Assembly: GCA_020635135.1 (NCBI GenBank)
Contig: JACKAJ010000015.1
Span: forward strand, 1-64,000
Direction: 5' to 3'
Source of the DNA: Halobacteriovoraceae bacterium
Lineage (GTDB): Bacteria; Bdellovibrionota; Bacteriovoracia; Bacteriovoracales; Bacteriovoracaceae
DNA length: 64,000 nt
Below, piece after piece: positions 17,005 to 26,387 of this stretch. The translations under genes and the position numbers were made by a program. The notes below the pieces were generated by a model that was not told where the DNA came from, did not search any database, and worked only from the letters and a program-made list of their open reading frames with translations. Position 1 is the stretch's first letter. Each line of letters opens with the position of its first letter.

Positions 17005-19524
17005 ATGTTATTAAGAAATAATACAACTTCTAGTCTCGCTGAAGAACTTCCTTATTGGGAGTTTCAAGAATCTCCCCGAACACATTTAATTTTAAATGAC
17101 GGATCTTTAGTTACGGGAATAAAACTTAGTCTAATCGACATTGAATGCTTTGATGACAACAAAGTAAATCAACTCGCAATGGGGCTTCGAGGAGTCTTGA
17201 ACTCTATTTCAGAAAATACAAATGTGCAGTTCTGCCTCTCTGTTGGATCTAACTTCTCGGCAACAATCAATAAACATTCTGAGAAAAAGACATCTTCGAT
17301 TCATTCACTGATCGCAAACATTGCTAAATACAGAGAGGAAAAACTAGTTCAAGCTCAAGAGAACGGTGAGCTTTATCGACCTGAGCTTTCGATTTATCTT
17401 AGGACTGTTAGTTCAAGTGGAAATAAATTGAACTTTTTAAAAAGGAAAGAGGATTTCTCGGCTCTTTCCACTCAAAAATATGAAGAAACTCTTGAAATTC
17501 TTTTCCAGAATGTTGATTCAATTATTTCGTCTTTTAATTCCATAGGAGTTTCAGGGAGAATTCTGAAACTTAATGAAATCCAAGAACACATCTACAAAAC
17601 TTTGAATCCTAAACGAGCAAGGATTCTACCAACACCAGATGTTTTTACTCCACAAAAAGATAATCTTGAAAAAGAAATTCTGGATAAAGCTGATTGGTTA
17701 GCAGAACAATCTCCAAGAGAGCAGCTTGTATTTGGTGATCTAATTTTAAGCTTTGAGCAATTTACTTTAGATTCATATTTTCACCGAATCATCACCCTCA
17801 AAACTTTGCCAGAGTTAACCTTTGCTGGTCAACTTTCTAATTTTTTAAGATTCCCTTTTCACTATGATCTGACTCTCTCCTTTGAAGTACCTTGTCAACT
17901 TGAAGAAATGGCAAAACTACAACAGAAAAGAAAAATGGCTCACTCACTTGCTATAACTTCTGGAAACAAAGCAAGTGATCTTGAAAGTGAGACAAAGCTT
18001 AATTCAACAGAAGAGCTTATTCGAGAGCTATTAAGCACAGGACAGCGTATCTACGCAGCACAAATGAGTATCATACTTCGTGCTCCTGCTACTGAAGAAG
18101 GAAATAAACAACTTAACCGCCAAGTCAGAGAGGTACTTTCTCGTTTCCGTTCTCTTAATGGTGCCGAAGGACTTGAAGAAACAGTTGGAGCTTGGAAAAT
18201 TTTCAAAGGAAATCTTCCTGCTGCACCTATAACAATAGAACGTGCAAGAAAATTAAAAACAAATAATCTCGTTGATTTTGTTCCTATTTTTGGCCCGCGT
18301 GAAGGTGATGACGATCCTGTTGTTATTTTTAGAAATAGATTAAATGGTCTAGTGAGCTTTAATCCCTTTGATTCAAAACTTCCTAATTACAATACTCTTG
18401 TCACGGGCTCTTCTGGAGCTGGGAAAAGTTTTTTAAATAACTGCATATTAACACAAGAGCTAGCAAGGGGTTTACGAGTATACATTATAGATATTGGTGG
18501 CTCTTACAAAAAACTAACTGAATCACTAGGTGGCCAATATTTAGAAATGAATTTATCTGATCAGTATCGGCTCAACCCCTTTGTAATTCCTGACCCACAA
18601 GTAGGGCCAAGTAGCCAAAAATTAAAATCATTACTTGCCGTACTAGAAAGTATGATTGTAGAGGATGAAAATACTAAACTATCAAAACTAGATCGTGTTC
18701 TCTTAGAAAAAATAATTATTGAGCTTTATGAAGAAAAGAAAAAAGACAACCGCGTTCCCGTTTTGAGTGAACTATCTGAAAAACTTGCTCTATGTAAAGA
18801 ATCTTCTATGCAAAACATATCTAAGATTCTCTACATTTGGACGGGAAATCGACCTTATGGAAAACTACTCGACGGTATAGGGTCATTGAAAACCGACACT
18901 CCGATTTGTACTTTTGATCTTAAAGGGCTTTCAAACTACCCAGATCTTCAAAGTGTGATGATATTAATCTTAACTGATTTTATTCTCACTCAAGTTGAAC
19001 AAGATAAAGTAAATAAAAAAAGAATTATTCTCGATGAAGCTTGGCAACTACTAAAATCAAATGCAGCCGCTAATTTTATGGAATATTGTGCTCGAACCCT
19101 TCGGAAGACTGGTTCAGGAATTACTTTCATCACTCAAGGTGTAGAGGAAATCATTGAAAGTCCTATCGGATCTGCAATTATAAACAATAGTGCGACTAAG
19201 TTTATCCTTCTCCAGCGTGGAGATTCAAATATTTTAAAATCAACACTGAAACTAAATCAACAAGAATTAAATCTTATTCAGTCCCTTGAACAACGAAAAG
19301 GAGAATATTCTGAAGCCTTGATGATTGAAGGAGACTCTCGACAGGTGATACGCATCTTCCCTAGTCCATTTGAATACTGGCTATCGACCTCTGATGCATC
19401 TGACAATCATTACATAAATGAACTTCAACAATCTGGATTAAATCTTGTGGAAGCAATTAAGAAGGCAGCTAGAACTTATCCAAATGGAATTGCTCACGAA
19501 AATCTTTTCCAGGAGGCAACATGA
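17005..19524 (+). CDS. VirB4/TrbE-type secretion ATPase
   Basis: An 839-aa cytoplasmic ATPase that powers pilus assembly and substrate transfer. The N-terminal half (1-~430) is the CagE/TrbE/VirB domain. The C-terminal ATPase has Walker A GSSGAGKS at 468-475 and Walker B RIILDEAWQLL with D677/E678, then the LRKTGSGITFITQG sensor strand. The length is normal for the family. The stop overlaps the following ATG by 4 bases. Confidence 0.92.
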   Translation: MLLRNNTTSSLAEELPYWEFQESPRTHLILNDGSLVTGIKLSLIDIECFDDNKVNQLAMGLRGVLNSISENTNVQFCLSVGSNFSATINKHSEKKTSSIHSLIANIAKYREEKLVQAQENGELYRPELSIYLRTVSSSGNKLNFLKRKEDFSALSTQKYEETLEILFQNVDSIISSFNSIGVSGRILKLNEIQEHIYKTLNPKRARILPTPDVFTPQKDNLEKEILDKADWLAEQSPREQLVFGDLILSFEQFTLDSYFHRIITLKTLPELTFAGQLSNFLRFPFHYDLTLSFEVPCQLEEMAKLQQKRKMAHSLAITSGNKASDLESETKLNSTEELIRELLSTGQRIYAAQMSIILRAPATEEGNKQLNRQVREVLSRFRSLNGAEGLEETVGAWKIFKGNLPAAPITIERARKLKTNNLVDFVPIFGPREGDDDPVVIFRNRLNGLVSFNPFDSKLPNYNTLVTGSSGAGKSFLNNCILTQELARGLRVYIIDIGGSYKKLTESLGGQYLEMNLSDQYRLNPFVIPDPQVGPSSQKLKSLLAVLESMIVEDENTKLSKLDRVLLEKIIIELYEEKKKDNRVPVLSELSEKLALCKESSMQNISKILYIWTGNRPYGKLLDGIGSLKTDTPICTFDLKGLSNYPDLQSVMILILTDFILTQVEQDKVNKKRIILDEAWQLLKSNAAANFMEYCARTLRKTGSGITFITQGVEEIIESPIGSAIINNSATKFILLQRGDSNILKSTLKLNQQELNLIQSLEQRKGEYSEALMIEGDSRQVIRIFPSPFEYWLSTSDASDNHYINELQQSGLNLVEAIKKAARTYPNGIAHENLFQEAT

Positions 19525-20231
19525 TAATTAAGAAAATGATAGTAACCTTACTACTTTCTTTAACTCTTGTTACACCAAGACCAGCAAAAGCAGATCTTTG
19601 GGGTGGTGATGTTGTTGTCCTTACTCAAATACTTGCACAAGCAATACAACAACTTTATCAGCTAAAACAAATATTCAGTACAGGTAGAGATACATTAAGT
19701 TTATGGCGCGATATCAACAGAGGGATTAGAGATGGGCTTCGAGTAATACAAATCATTAATCCTAAATTTAATCCTGGATTATACGGCAGTCTTGAAACAT
19801 CAGAACAAGTACTTAGGGTAATAGAAGATCTTTATGGAGCAATTCCTCAGACGAGTGAATATCGTCTACAAAGAGCACAAGATAGAGCTGTTTCTGAAAG
19901 TATTGCAATGAATAGTACACTATTCCAGTATGCTGACAATGTTGATTCTGAAACAAAAAGGATTATTTCACATGCACAAAATGTTAGCCCACAAGGGGCA
20001 GGGAAACTTACTGCTGAATCAATCGCAATTTTAATTGGAGTGACAACACAAGTCCTAAGAACAAATTCAATGATGCTCAAGATGATGGGCCAAAACATGG
20101 CCCTTTCAAATAGAAAAGAAAAACTCCAGTCAACTCAGTTTAAGGCTCAATACGAAGGCATATCAAATGCATTTGGTGATCTTCCAAAAGAAACAAAACT
20201 TAGTCCACTTGGAGTGGATTCAGGGAGGTAA
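19521..20231 (+). CDS. VirB5/TrbJ-like protein
   Basis: A 236-aa exported protein with a signal peptide ending near AKA-25. The mature part is helical (LTQILAQAIQQLYQLKQIF; later a long Gln/Ser-rich helix), as in TrbJ and VirB5, minor pilus-tip or mating-pair proteins. GGAGG precedes the start, and the gene overlaps the VirB4-like gene. Its placement between E and L is that of trbJ. Confidence 0.75.
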   Translation: MIIKKMIVTLLLSLTLVTPRPAKADLWGGDVVVLTQILAQAIQQLYQLKQIFSTGRDTLSLWRDINRGIRDGLRVIQIINPKFNPGLYGSLETSEQVLRVIEDLYGAIPQTSEYRLQRAQDRAVSESIAMNSTLFQYADNVDSETKRIISHAQNVSPQGAGKLTAESIAILIGVTTQVLRTNSMMLKMMGQNMALSNRKEKLQSTQFKAQYEGISNAFGDLPKETKLSPLGVDSGR

Positions 20232-20233
20232 GA

Positions 20234-21160
20234 ATGCCTGATTTTTCACTATTAGGTACACTCATGTCAGAGCTTCACCAAGAGTTTGTAAGAATGTACT
20301 ACCTCATGCTTCCTGTTTTCTTTGCTCTTGCTGTAGTTGTTGCATGGTTCAAAAGTCCTTCAGGTAGTCCTGAATTTTTGGCTATTTTAAAACGAGCAGT
20401 CGTGGCAACAATTCTTCTGGCAGCATTTCCAGACATTAGCAAAATGATTTTATGGGTAGCAGATGGAATTACTGAAAGAATAGATAGTATAAACAGTCTT
20501 GATACAATGATACGCTTGGCCCAAGAAAAGTCTGATAGCTACAGTTTTTCGATGACAAGTGTAATTTTACAATTCAATGATCTACTTATCGCAACCCTAT
20601 CCTTCCTTAGTTATCTTCTACTTTATATCGCTCGTTATTTAACCATAGCAATGTATCACTTCTTTTGGATATTCTTCATGGTTGCTGCTCCTCTCTTATT
20701 ACTTTTTAATCTATTTGAGGGAACTCAACAGATCACAAAAAATCTTTTCAAAGGAATGATTGAAGTTGCTTGCTGGAAAATAGTTTGGGCAATTTTAGGG
20801 GCCATGATGACTTCACTTTCTCTTGGAGATGCCTACCGTGCTGAGGGAAGTTACATTGTTTTAATTGTCATGAACTTCATCATAGCCTGTGCAATGCTGA
20901 TGACTCCTTTAATGGTTAGTGCTCTAGCTGGTAAGGGTCTTCAATCTATGTCCACTTCACTTGGTGCATCCGCAGTTGCGGCGATGGCAGCAACACCTGT
21001 AAAGGCAATGCAACTTAGTAATGTAGGACGTGGATTCATAAACAACTTCCCGAAAATGAATTTGGGCAATAGAAGTAATGACCAATCAATTCATTCCCCA
21101 ACGCAAAGCAATCAATTGCCTCCCTCGACACCTAAACATATACCACCTCTAAAAAGGTAA
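20234..21160 (+). CDS. VirB6/TrbL-like polytopic membrane protein
   Basis: A 308-aa protein with five or six hydrophobic segments between residues ~18 and 245 (for example LMLPVFFALAVVVAWF, IATLSFLSYLLLYIARYL and MTPLMVSALAGKG) and a Pro/Ser/Asn-rich tail. VirB6/TrbL forms part of the inner-membrane channel. GGGAGG precedes the start codon, 2 bp after the preceding stop. Confidence 0.8.
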   Translation: MPDFSLLGTLMSELHQEFVRMYYLMLPVFFALAVVVAWFKSPSGSPEFLAILKRAVVATILLAAFPDISKMILWVADGITERIDSINSLDTMIRLAQEKSDSYSFSMTSVILQFNDLLIATLSFLSYLLLYIARYLTIAMYHFFWIFFMVAAPLLLLFNLFEGTQQITKNLFKGMIEVACWKIVWAILGAMMTSLSLGDAYRAEGSYIVLIVMNFIIACAMLMTPLMVSALAGKGLQSMSTSLGASAVAAMAATPVKAMQLSNVGRGFINNFPKMNLGNRSNDQSIHSPTQSNQLPPSTPKHIPPLKR

Positions 21161-21170
21161 AAGGAAAATC

Positions 21171-21761
21171 ATGCAAAAAAGTAAATTCGTAAAACTAAAG
21201 ATGCCAACTATGCCCACTACTGTGGGAGAACTAATTCATTCAAATCAATTTTTGAAATTCTTTTCAATTACAACTCTCTTACTCGTCTTTATGGCGTTTG
21301 GTGTAATTTTTGTACTCATGACAAAAGAACCAATAGTGATCACATTGGGACCTGACGGAAAAGCAATAGAAAGAACTATGCTCCCGAAAGCTGAAGATCA
21401 AATCAGAGAAGGAATAAAACGTTATCTTGAAAAACGTTACCAGTGGGAGCCTAGTAACGTTATAAAAAAACTTAAAGAGTCCGAAGAATTTATTCACCCA
21501 AAAGCAATAAATGCATTTAGAAATGCAACTGCAAACGTATCAACATTTTCAGTTGAAAAAGTTGTATCTCAAAGCATTTATCCAAACAAAATTGAAATTG
21601 ACCTAAAAAGTAATAAAGCAATTATAACAGGCGATCGTATCACCTCTATTCAAGGCCTTAAAGCGGCAGGGAATTTAAAACTAGAGCTGACATTTGAAAG
21701 TGGGAGCAGAACAAAAGAAAACCCTTGGGGTTTATACATTTCTAAAGAACGTGAAGAATAA
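21171..21761 (+). CDS. VirB8/TrbF/TraE-like bitopic membrane protein
   Basis: A 196-aa protein with one membrane helix near residues 28-50 and a periplasmic domain, as in VirB8-type scaffold proteins. Assignment rests on topology, length and position between the TrbL- and TrbG-like genes more than on motifs. AAGGA precedes the start. Confidence 0.65.
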   Translation: MQKSKFVKLKMPTMPTTVGELIHSNQFLKFFSITTLLLVFMAFGVIFVLMTKEPIVITLGPDGKAIERTMLPKAEDQIREGIKRYLEKRYQWEPSNVIKKLKESEEFIHPKAINAFRNATANVSTFSVEKVVSQSIYPNKIEIDLKSNKAIITGDRITSIQGLKAAGNLKLELTFESGSRTKENPWGLYISKEREE

Positions 21762-21769
21762 GGAGTAAT

Positions 21770-22504
21770 ATGAAAAGTAAGTTTTTACTCACATTTACTT
21801 TAACTTTTTTAACTTGTCACTTGATGGCTGCACAAAAGGTAAGAAAAGTACCAGTTCAAGGAGATCAAATAGTGACTATCAAAACGAGTATTGGATTGGC
21901 CACAATTATTCAAGTACCCGATCGTCCGAATAGTGTTGTTGTTGGCGATCAAGATTCTTTTAAAGTAGAATATCTAGATCAAGCAATTACAATCAAACCA
22001 CTTATTCAAGGAGCTAAAAGTAATCTCTATATCTACACTGATTGGAAGCGTTTTAATGTAGAGTTAGTTTCCGTTCCTCAGTCTGATGCCGACTATGTTG
22101 TTTATCTTGAAATACCAAAAACAAAACCGACTACACCTGAAAGAAAATTACCTAAGATCATATGGACTAAATACAAAAAATATCTTCATCGTGAACCTTT
22201 TTATTTAAACGTTACCCGACTCGGGCGGTCCACAGGGGGAATTTTGTTTGTAGAATTTCATATTTCATCTAATAAAAAAATGTCATTTGAACCTGAGTGG
22301 CTTTGGCTCACCCAAAATCGAAAGACCCGACCTATTCATAGTCTCGTATTATCTTCTCTTGAAGTAGAACCGAGGAAAAACATTAGAGGAGTTCTACAAA
22401 TTAGATCAATAGATTTAACAATGAATAAATCATTTCGAATTGAGATGCGAAGAAAAAATACTTCTTATTTAACAATCAAAAATCCTTCCTCGTGGAAATA
22501 TTAA
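21770..22504 (+). CDS. VirB9/TrbG-like outer-core protein
   Basis: A 244-aa exported protein with a signal peptide to about MAA-21. The N-terminal domain (QIVTIKTSIGLATIIQVPDR, SVVVGDQDSFKVEYL, AITIKPL) matches the VirB9/TrbG beta fold. The C-terminal beta domain would join the outer-membrane core with VirB10. AAGGAG precedes the ATG. Confidence 0.8.
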   Translation: MKSKFLLTFTLTFLTCHLMAAQKVRKVPVQGDQIVTIKTSIGLATIIQVPDRPNSVVVGDQDSFKVEYLDQAITIKPLIQGAKSNLYIYTDWKRFNVELVSVPQSDADYVVYLEIPKTKPTTPERKLPKIIWTKYKKYLHREPFYLNVTRLGRSTGGILFVEFHISSNKKMSFEPEWLWLTQNRKTRPIHSLVLSSLEVEPRKNIRGVLQIRSIDLTMNKSFRIEMRRKNTSYLTIKNPSSWKY

Positions 22505-22518
22505 AGAAGGAGGTAAAT

Positions 22519-23475
22519 TTGAATCTAAGAGACTATTTTCTTAATGAGCCCAAACCATTTACCTCAAAGCGTGATGTAAACTGGAATCGTGTTCAAATCT
22601 GGGCCATATCAACTTTGTCGCTTGGGATATTCTTACTACTTCTATTACCAGAAGCAGAGTCAGATCAAATCACATTCCACGAAAAGGCGCAAAATGGAAG
22701 TTTAAAAGTCTTAGTTGAAGATGAACTGGACCCTACCCAAGAAACATTACGACAACTAAGAGAATCTCAGGTCAATATGAGGCAAGTTCACGGTTCACTA
22801 GATCATCTCTACCGTTCTGACTCAATTACAAAATCAAACAACGGAAGGAATTCATCTCAGAATAATACCTCTATGATTTTGACTCGAGGAGGAACAGATA
22901 CACGAACACAACTTTCAGCAGGAACAAAAGTTGTTATTCGCCTAACTGGGAAAGTCGTGATTGCCAAAATCAGTATCCCTATAGTCGGAATTGTATCAAG
23001 TGATGTGAACGCAGAAAATGGTATTGCCATCGCTCGCGGAGCAAAGGTCTTAGGTAATGCTACTTTTGATGAACAATCTGAGAGAGCATCAATTACTTGG
23101 CAATCGATTATACTACCCGATGGAAGAGAGCGACCGTTTTCAGCAATTGCTCTAGGAGATGACGGTCAAACAGGGATCAATGGTCAAGTCCATTCAGAGG
23201 GAATTAAAAATGCCATCGGTCAAACTATCACTCGCTTTGTTGGAGCTTATGCTTCAGGCTCAATGAAAACGGGAATGTTAGGATCAAATGAGGGTGGTCA
23301 TAAAAATGGTCTCCGAAATGCTATTGCTCAAACAGCAGCAGACCAAACCAATGAAGTTGCAGAAGATCTCAAAAAAGAACGTAAATGGATTGAAATAGAT
23401 AGCGGATCTGAAACTATCGCAATATTGAATCAACCTTTTACATTTCGAGATGCGGGAGCTACCTATGGACAATAG
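22519..23475 (+). CDS. VirB10/TrbI-like protein, TTG start
   Basis: About 318 aa: a short cytoplasmic N-terminus, one membrane helix (IWAISTLSLGIFLLLLLP), a linker, then the TrbI/VirB10 beta-barrel domain (LSAGTKVVIRLTGKVV, GAKVLGNATF, WQSIILPDGRERPFSAIALG). It would span both membranes and gate the channel. A TTG start at 22519 is preferred: AGAAGGAGG at 22505-22513 is ideally placed 5 bp before it. The in-frame ATG at 22492 has no ribosome site and lies inside the previous gene. Confidence 0.85.
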   Translation: MNLRDYFLNEPKPFTSKRDVNWNRVQIWAISTLSLGIFLLLLLPEAESDQITFHEKAQNGSLKVLVEDELDPTQETLRQLRESQVNMRQVHGSLDHLYRSDSITKSNNGRNSSQNNTSMILTRGGTDTRTQLSAGTKVVIRLTGKVVIAKISIPIVGIVSSDVNAENGIAIARGAKVLGNATFDEQSERASITWQSIILPDGRERPFSAIALGDDGQTGINGQVHSEGIKNAIGQTITRFVGAYASGSMKTGMLGSNEGGHKNGLRNAIAQTAADQTNEVAEDLKKERKWIEIDSGSETIAILNQPFTFRDAGATYGQ

Positions 23476-24967
23476 AGTTCAAATTATCGCGATCACCTTA
23501 TTTATTGTTACACTAATTTTATTTCTTTCATTTTTATGGAAAATGCTAAAAGGCTTTCGTGAAAGAAGATTATTTGAAAAATCAATTACAAGAAAAACCA
23601 ATGACTCCGTATACTGTGGAGTGACTGACAAGAAAGAAGATGTATGGGTGAAGCCAAACCAAAGAACTATGCACACACAAGTTATTGGCACTACAAATGC
23701 TGGAAAGACCGAAAGTATTATTCTTCCCTGGGCCATACAGGATATTCATTCAGGAAAGGGATTACTCTTAATTGATGGGAAAGCTGATAATTCACTAATC
23801 GACAAACTCTGGGCCTACACCAAGTTAGCAGGACGAGATAATGATTTTAGGCTTTTCAGTTTAAGTCGCCAGGATCAATCGTTTCAATTTAATCCCCTGC
23901 TTGGTGGAACTGCCGAAGAAATCACGGAAAGAGTCTTCAATGCTTTTGATTTTGAAAACCCATACTACAGAAGTTTGCAATACGAAGTCATGAGTCAAGT
24001 GATGCGTATTTTTGAAGCTTCAAAAACAATTCCCACTTTTCAAAGACTTCACCAAGCTATATCTAGGCCCAAAGTGATGGAAGATATGCTTGAAGCCGTT
24101 GAAGACCTTGAGGTGAAACGTTGGTATCATCGCTACAGCTCAATGACGAATAAAGAACGCGAAGAACGCACAAGTGGACTTCTTTCCGCTATTGGACACT
24201 TTAGTTTCGGTGAGAATGCAAAACTTTTTAATCCTGTAGACTGCTCTATTACAATTGATGATGCATTAAAGAAAAATCTAATTGTTTATTTTCAATTACC
24301 CGTGCTGCTTTCTCCCTTTTTAGGAAAAGCTACTGGTAAGCTTGTACTCCAATCTCTGCAAGCTGCGGTCGCCAATCGTCACCGACTTGGTTCAGGCAAA
24401 GAGAAAAGATTTTTCAGCGTTTTCTTGGATGACTTTTCTGAATATCTCTATGAAGGTTTTGTCTCAATACTTAATAAATCAAGATCTGCTAATGTAGGTA
24501 TTGTTTTCGCTCACCAAGCCCTGGGTGATATTACTGTTCTAGGTGAACCCGTCGCAAATTCAATTCTAACTAACACAAACCTTAAAGTATTTATGAGAGG
24601 CAATGATCCCGATTCATCTGAATACTTTTCTAAAGTAATTGGAACACTAAAAGCAACTAAAACGACCGAACGACAAAAGAAAAGTATTTTAGGAGTATCT
24701 AAAAGCGGAGATATGTCAGCACGAGACGTTGAAGAATTTTCAATTCATCCAAACATCTTTAAAAAGGAACTAGGTGTTGGTGAAGCCATTATGATCATTC
24801 CTCATGAACGTGGTGTAAAGTCGATTAAAATAAAATTCAATAAAACTGATGATCTCAAACCGATCCCTATCCCTAAAATAGAAAAAAAGACAATGCCACT
24901 TATTTCTGAAAATGATCAAGTGCCACGAACTAACGAATCTCACAAAACCCTTGATAATGTAGCATAA
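23465..24967 (+). CDS. VirD4/TraD-type coupling protein
   Basis: About 500 aa: one N-terminal membrane helix (residues ~6-28) and a RecA-like ATPase with Walker A GTTNAGKT at 75-82 and Walker B region FFSVFLDDF. It couples the relaxosome to the secretion channel. ATG 23465 is preferred for GGGAG 6 bp upstream; ATG 23450 is the alternative. It overlaps the VirB10-like gene by 11 bp. Only one membrane helix is evident, where many VirD4 proteins have two. Confidence 0.88.
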   Translation: MDNRVQIIAITLFIVTLILFLSFLWKMLKGFRERRLFEKSITRKTNDSVYCGVTDKKEDVWVKPNQRTMHTQVIGTTNAGKTESIILPWAIQDIHSGKGLLLIDGKADNSLIDKLWAYTKLAGRDNDFRLFSLSRQDQSFQFNPLLGGTAEEITERVFNAFDFENPYYRSLQYEVMSQVMRIFEASKTIPTFQRLHQAISRPKVMEDMLEAVEDLEVKRWYHRYSSMTNKEREERTSGLLSAIGHFSFGENAKLFNPVDCSITIDDALKKNLIVYFQLPVLLSPFLGKATGKLVLQSLQAAVANRHRLGSGKEKRFFSVFLDDFSEYLYEGFVSILNKSRSANVGIVFAHQALGDITVLGEPVANSILTNTNLKVFMRGNDPDSSEYFSKVIGTLKATKTTERQKKSILGVSKSGDMSARDVEEFSIHPNIFKKELGVGEAIMIIPHERGVKSIKIKFNKTDDLKPIPIPKIEKKTMPLISENDQVPRTNESHKTLDNVA

Positions 24968-24985
24968 AAAAATTCAGGAGAGACT

Positions 24986-25435
24986 ATGGATAACAAAAAT
25001 TCAAATAACAAAATATTATTGATTATAACTATTCTGTCTTTGACCTTACAGACTGGGTGTTCTTCACTCGGAAAATCACTAGGCTTTGGTACAGCAGTAG
25101 GTGCTGGGACTGGCGCAATTCTTGGTGGCATTATTGATCCTAGTAAAAAAGGAAAATACCGAACTCGAAATGTAATTATTGGTGCTGGAGTTGGTGCATT
25201 AGCCGGTGGTTTAACTAGTGCTGCAATTTATGAGAGCAATGAGAAAGATAAAAAAATTGCTTATTTAAGAGGAAAAGAAGCTCAAAGAAAATCGATTCAA
25301 AGTAAAGCTCCTCCAGCCTTGCAACAACCAAAAGTTGAGGCCATTTGGGTGGAAAGCAAAATCGCTGGCAACCGCTATATCGAAGGACATTTTGAATACA
25401 TCATCACCGAACCCACACGCTGGGAGGCCCCTTAG
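24986..25435 (+). CDS. Lipoprotein with glycine zipper (VirB7-like position)
   Basis: A 149-aa lipoprotein. The signal peptide ends in a lipobox (LQTGC, Cys24). Residues ~33-75 are two Gly-rich hydrophobic stretches (GTAVGAGTGAILGGII and GAGVGALAGGLTSAA), a glycine zipper that may insert into the outer membrane. Its position after the coupling protein suggests an outer-core accessory. AGGAG precedes the ATG. Confidence 0.75.
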   Translation: MDNKNSNNKILLIITILSLTLQTGCSSLGKSLGFGTAVGAGTGAILGGIIDPSKKGKYRTRNVIIGAGVGALAGGLTSAAIYESNEKDKKIAYLRGKEAQRKSIQSKAPPALQQPKVEAIWVESKIAGNRYIEGHFEYIITEPTRWEAP

Positions 25436-26157
25436 TGAAATATAAGAACGGAAGAAATATTTCAAAAAATGTTATTAATGCTATCCGGTTTGTTGGAAAA
25501 GTTGGATCGATGGAAAGAGATACTTGGTATGAGCTTTTTTCGCACGGGACCTTAAGATGGAGACAAATGCAACTTCAAGGTCTTATTGCTAAAAAAATAT
25601 TTAAATATCATACAAGTAGACATGGACATAACGCCTTAGTCATTGATTCTTTCGGAACAAAATTGATTAAAGAACAAGGATGGCAGCATGTTCACACCGT
25701 TTACCCTCATGAAATTGAACATGATGTTACTGTAGCGGCTGGCGTCTGGAAATTAGAGGAAAGAGGAATTTGTGAAAAGTGGATGACGGAAAGGGAAATG
25801 AAGTCTCAAAACTCACCACACTTTAAAATAAATTTAAGCGGAGGAGAATCAAAGTATCCAGATATTGTACTAAGGCATAAAGTAGAAGACTCGAAATTTA
25901 TTTCAGCAATTGAATATGAAAAAACAGCTAAAAGTAATTGGAGATATAATAAGATGATAAGTGCTTATAGTGAATCTACAGACTTTGATTCTATTTTATT
26001 TATTGTTGAGAACTATGGAATTGAAAGATCAATCAAGAGATCAATGAAATATATTAGAGATTCATATTTAAACTCAAAAATTGATTTTGTTTCAAAAGAC
26101 GTATGGATAGAAGCGCCTCATCTCGTAAATATCAATAAATTAGCGTCTAAGATATAA
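25435..26157 (+). CDS. Replic_Relax-like protein, GTG start; candidate relaxosome protein
   Basis: A 240-aa protein. The N-terminal part (residues 1-80) looks like a winged helix (SMERDTWYELFSHGTLRWRQMQLQGL). The C-terminal part (YPDIVLRHK, FISAIEYEKTAKS, RYNKMISAY, SILFIVENYG) resembles the nuclease-like fold of replication-relaxation proteins found on plasmids and integrative elements. GTG 25435 overlaps the previous stop by one base, with GGGAGG upstream. With no other relaxase in view, it is the best candidate for DNA processing. Function is inferred. Confidence 0.55.
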   Translation: MKYKNGRNISKNVINAIRFVGKVGSMERDTWYELFSHGTLRWRQMQLQGLIAKKIFKYHTSRHGHNALVIDSFGTKLIKEQGWQHVHTVYPHEIEHDVTVAAGVWKLEERGICEKWMTEREMKSQNSPHFKINLSGGESKYPDIVLRHKVEDSKFISAIEYEKTAKSNWRYNKMISAYSESTDFDSILFIVENYGIERSIKRSMKYIRDSYLNSKIDFVSKDVWIEAPHLVNINKLASKI

Positions 26158-26162
26158 AGCAA

Positions 26163-26207
26163 GAAGTCTTCATAATTTACTTCGTTTTGAGAAGACTTCA
26201 TTTTTTT
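26163..26207 (+). terminator. Rho-independent terminator of the transfer operon
   Basis: GAAGTCTTC (26163-26171) pairs perfectly with GAAGACTTC (26191-26199), followed by A and seven T. It lies just after the last gene of the operon. Confidence 0.75.
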
Positions 26208-26259
26208 AAAATTGAACAAAATAGTTTTGATAACTCATAAGAATAATTAATGTTTTATC

Positions 26260-26363
26260 GCCGCCGCCTTCTTTTAAATGTCCCTTGATCGCGCTTGACC
26301 CCTCCCCCCCAACGATATTGAGAGGAAGGGGTCAAGCACTAGGGACAAAATATCGGCGGCGGC
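26260..26363. repeat. Nested three-arm inverted repeat, oriT or single-strand origin candidate
   Basis: Three perfect arm pairs are nested: GCCGCCGCC 26260-26268 with 26355-26363; TGTCCCT 26279-26285 with AGGGACA 26341-26347; CTTGACCCCT 26294-26303 with 26327-26336. The 23-base loop starts with a C run. The arms are GC-rich in an AT-rich element. It lies between the transfer operon terminator and the next gene, whose 5' leader may contain it. An oriT, a single-strand origin or an RNA control element are all possible. Confidence 0.7.
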
Positions 26364-26387
26364 TTAGAAATGAAAAGGAGCTAATAT

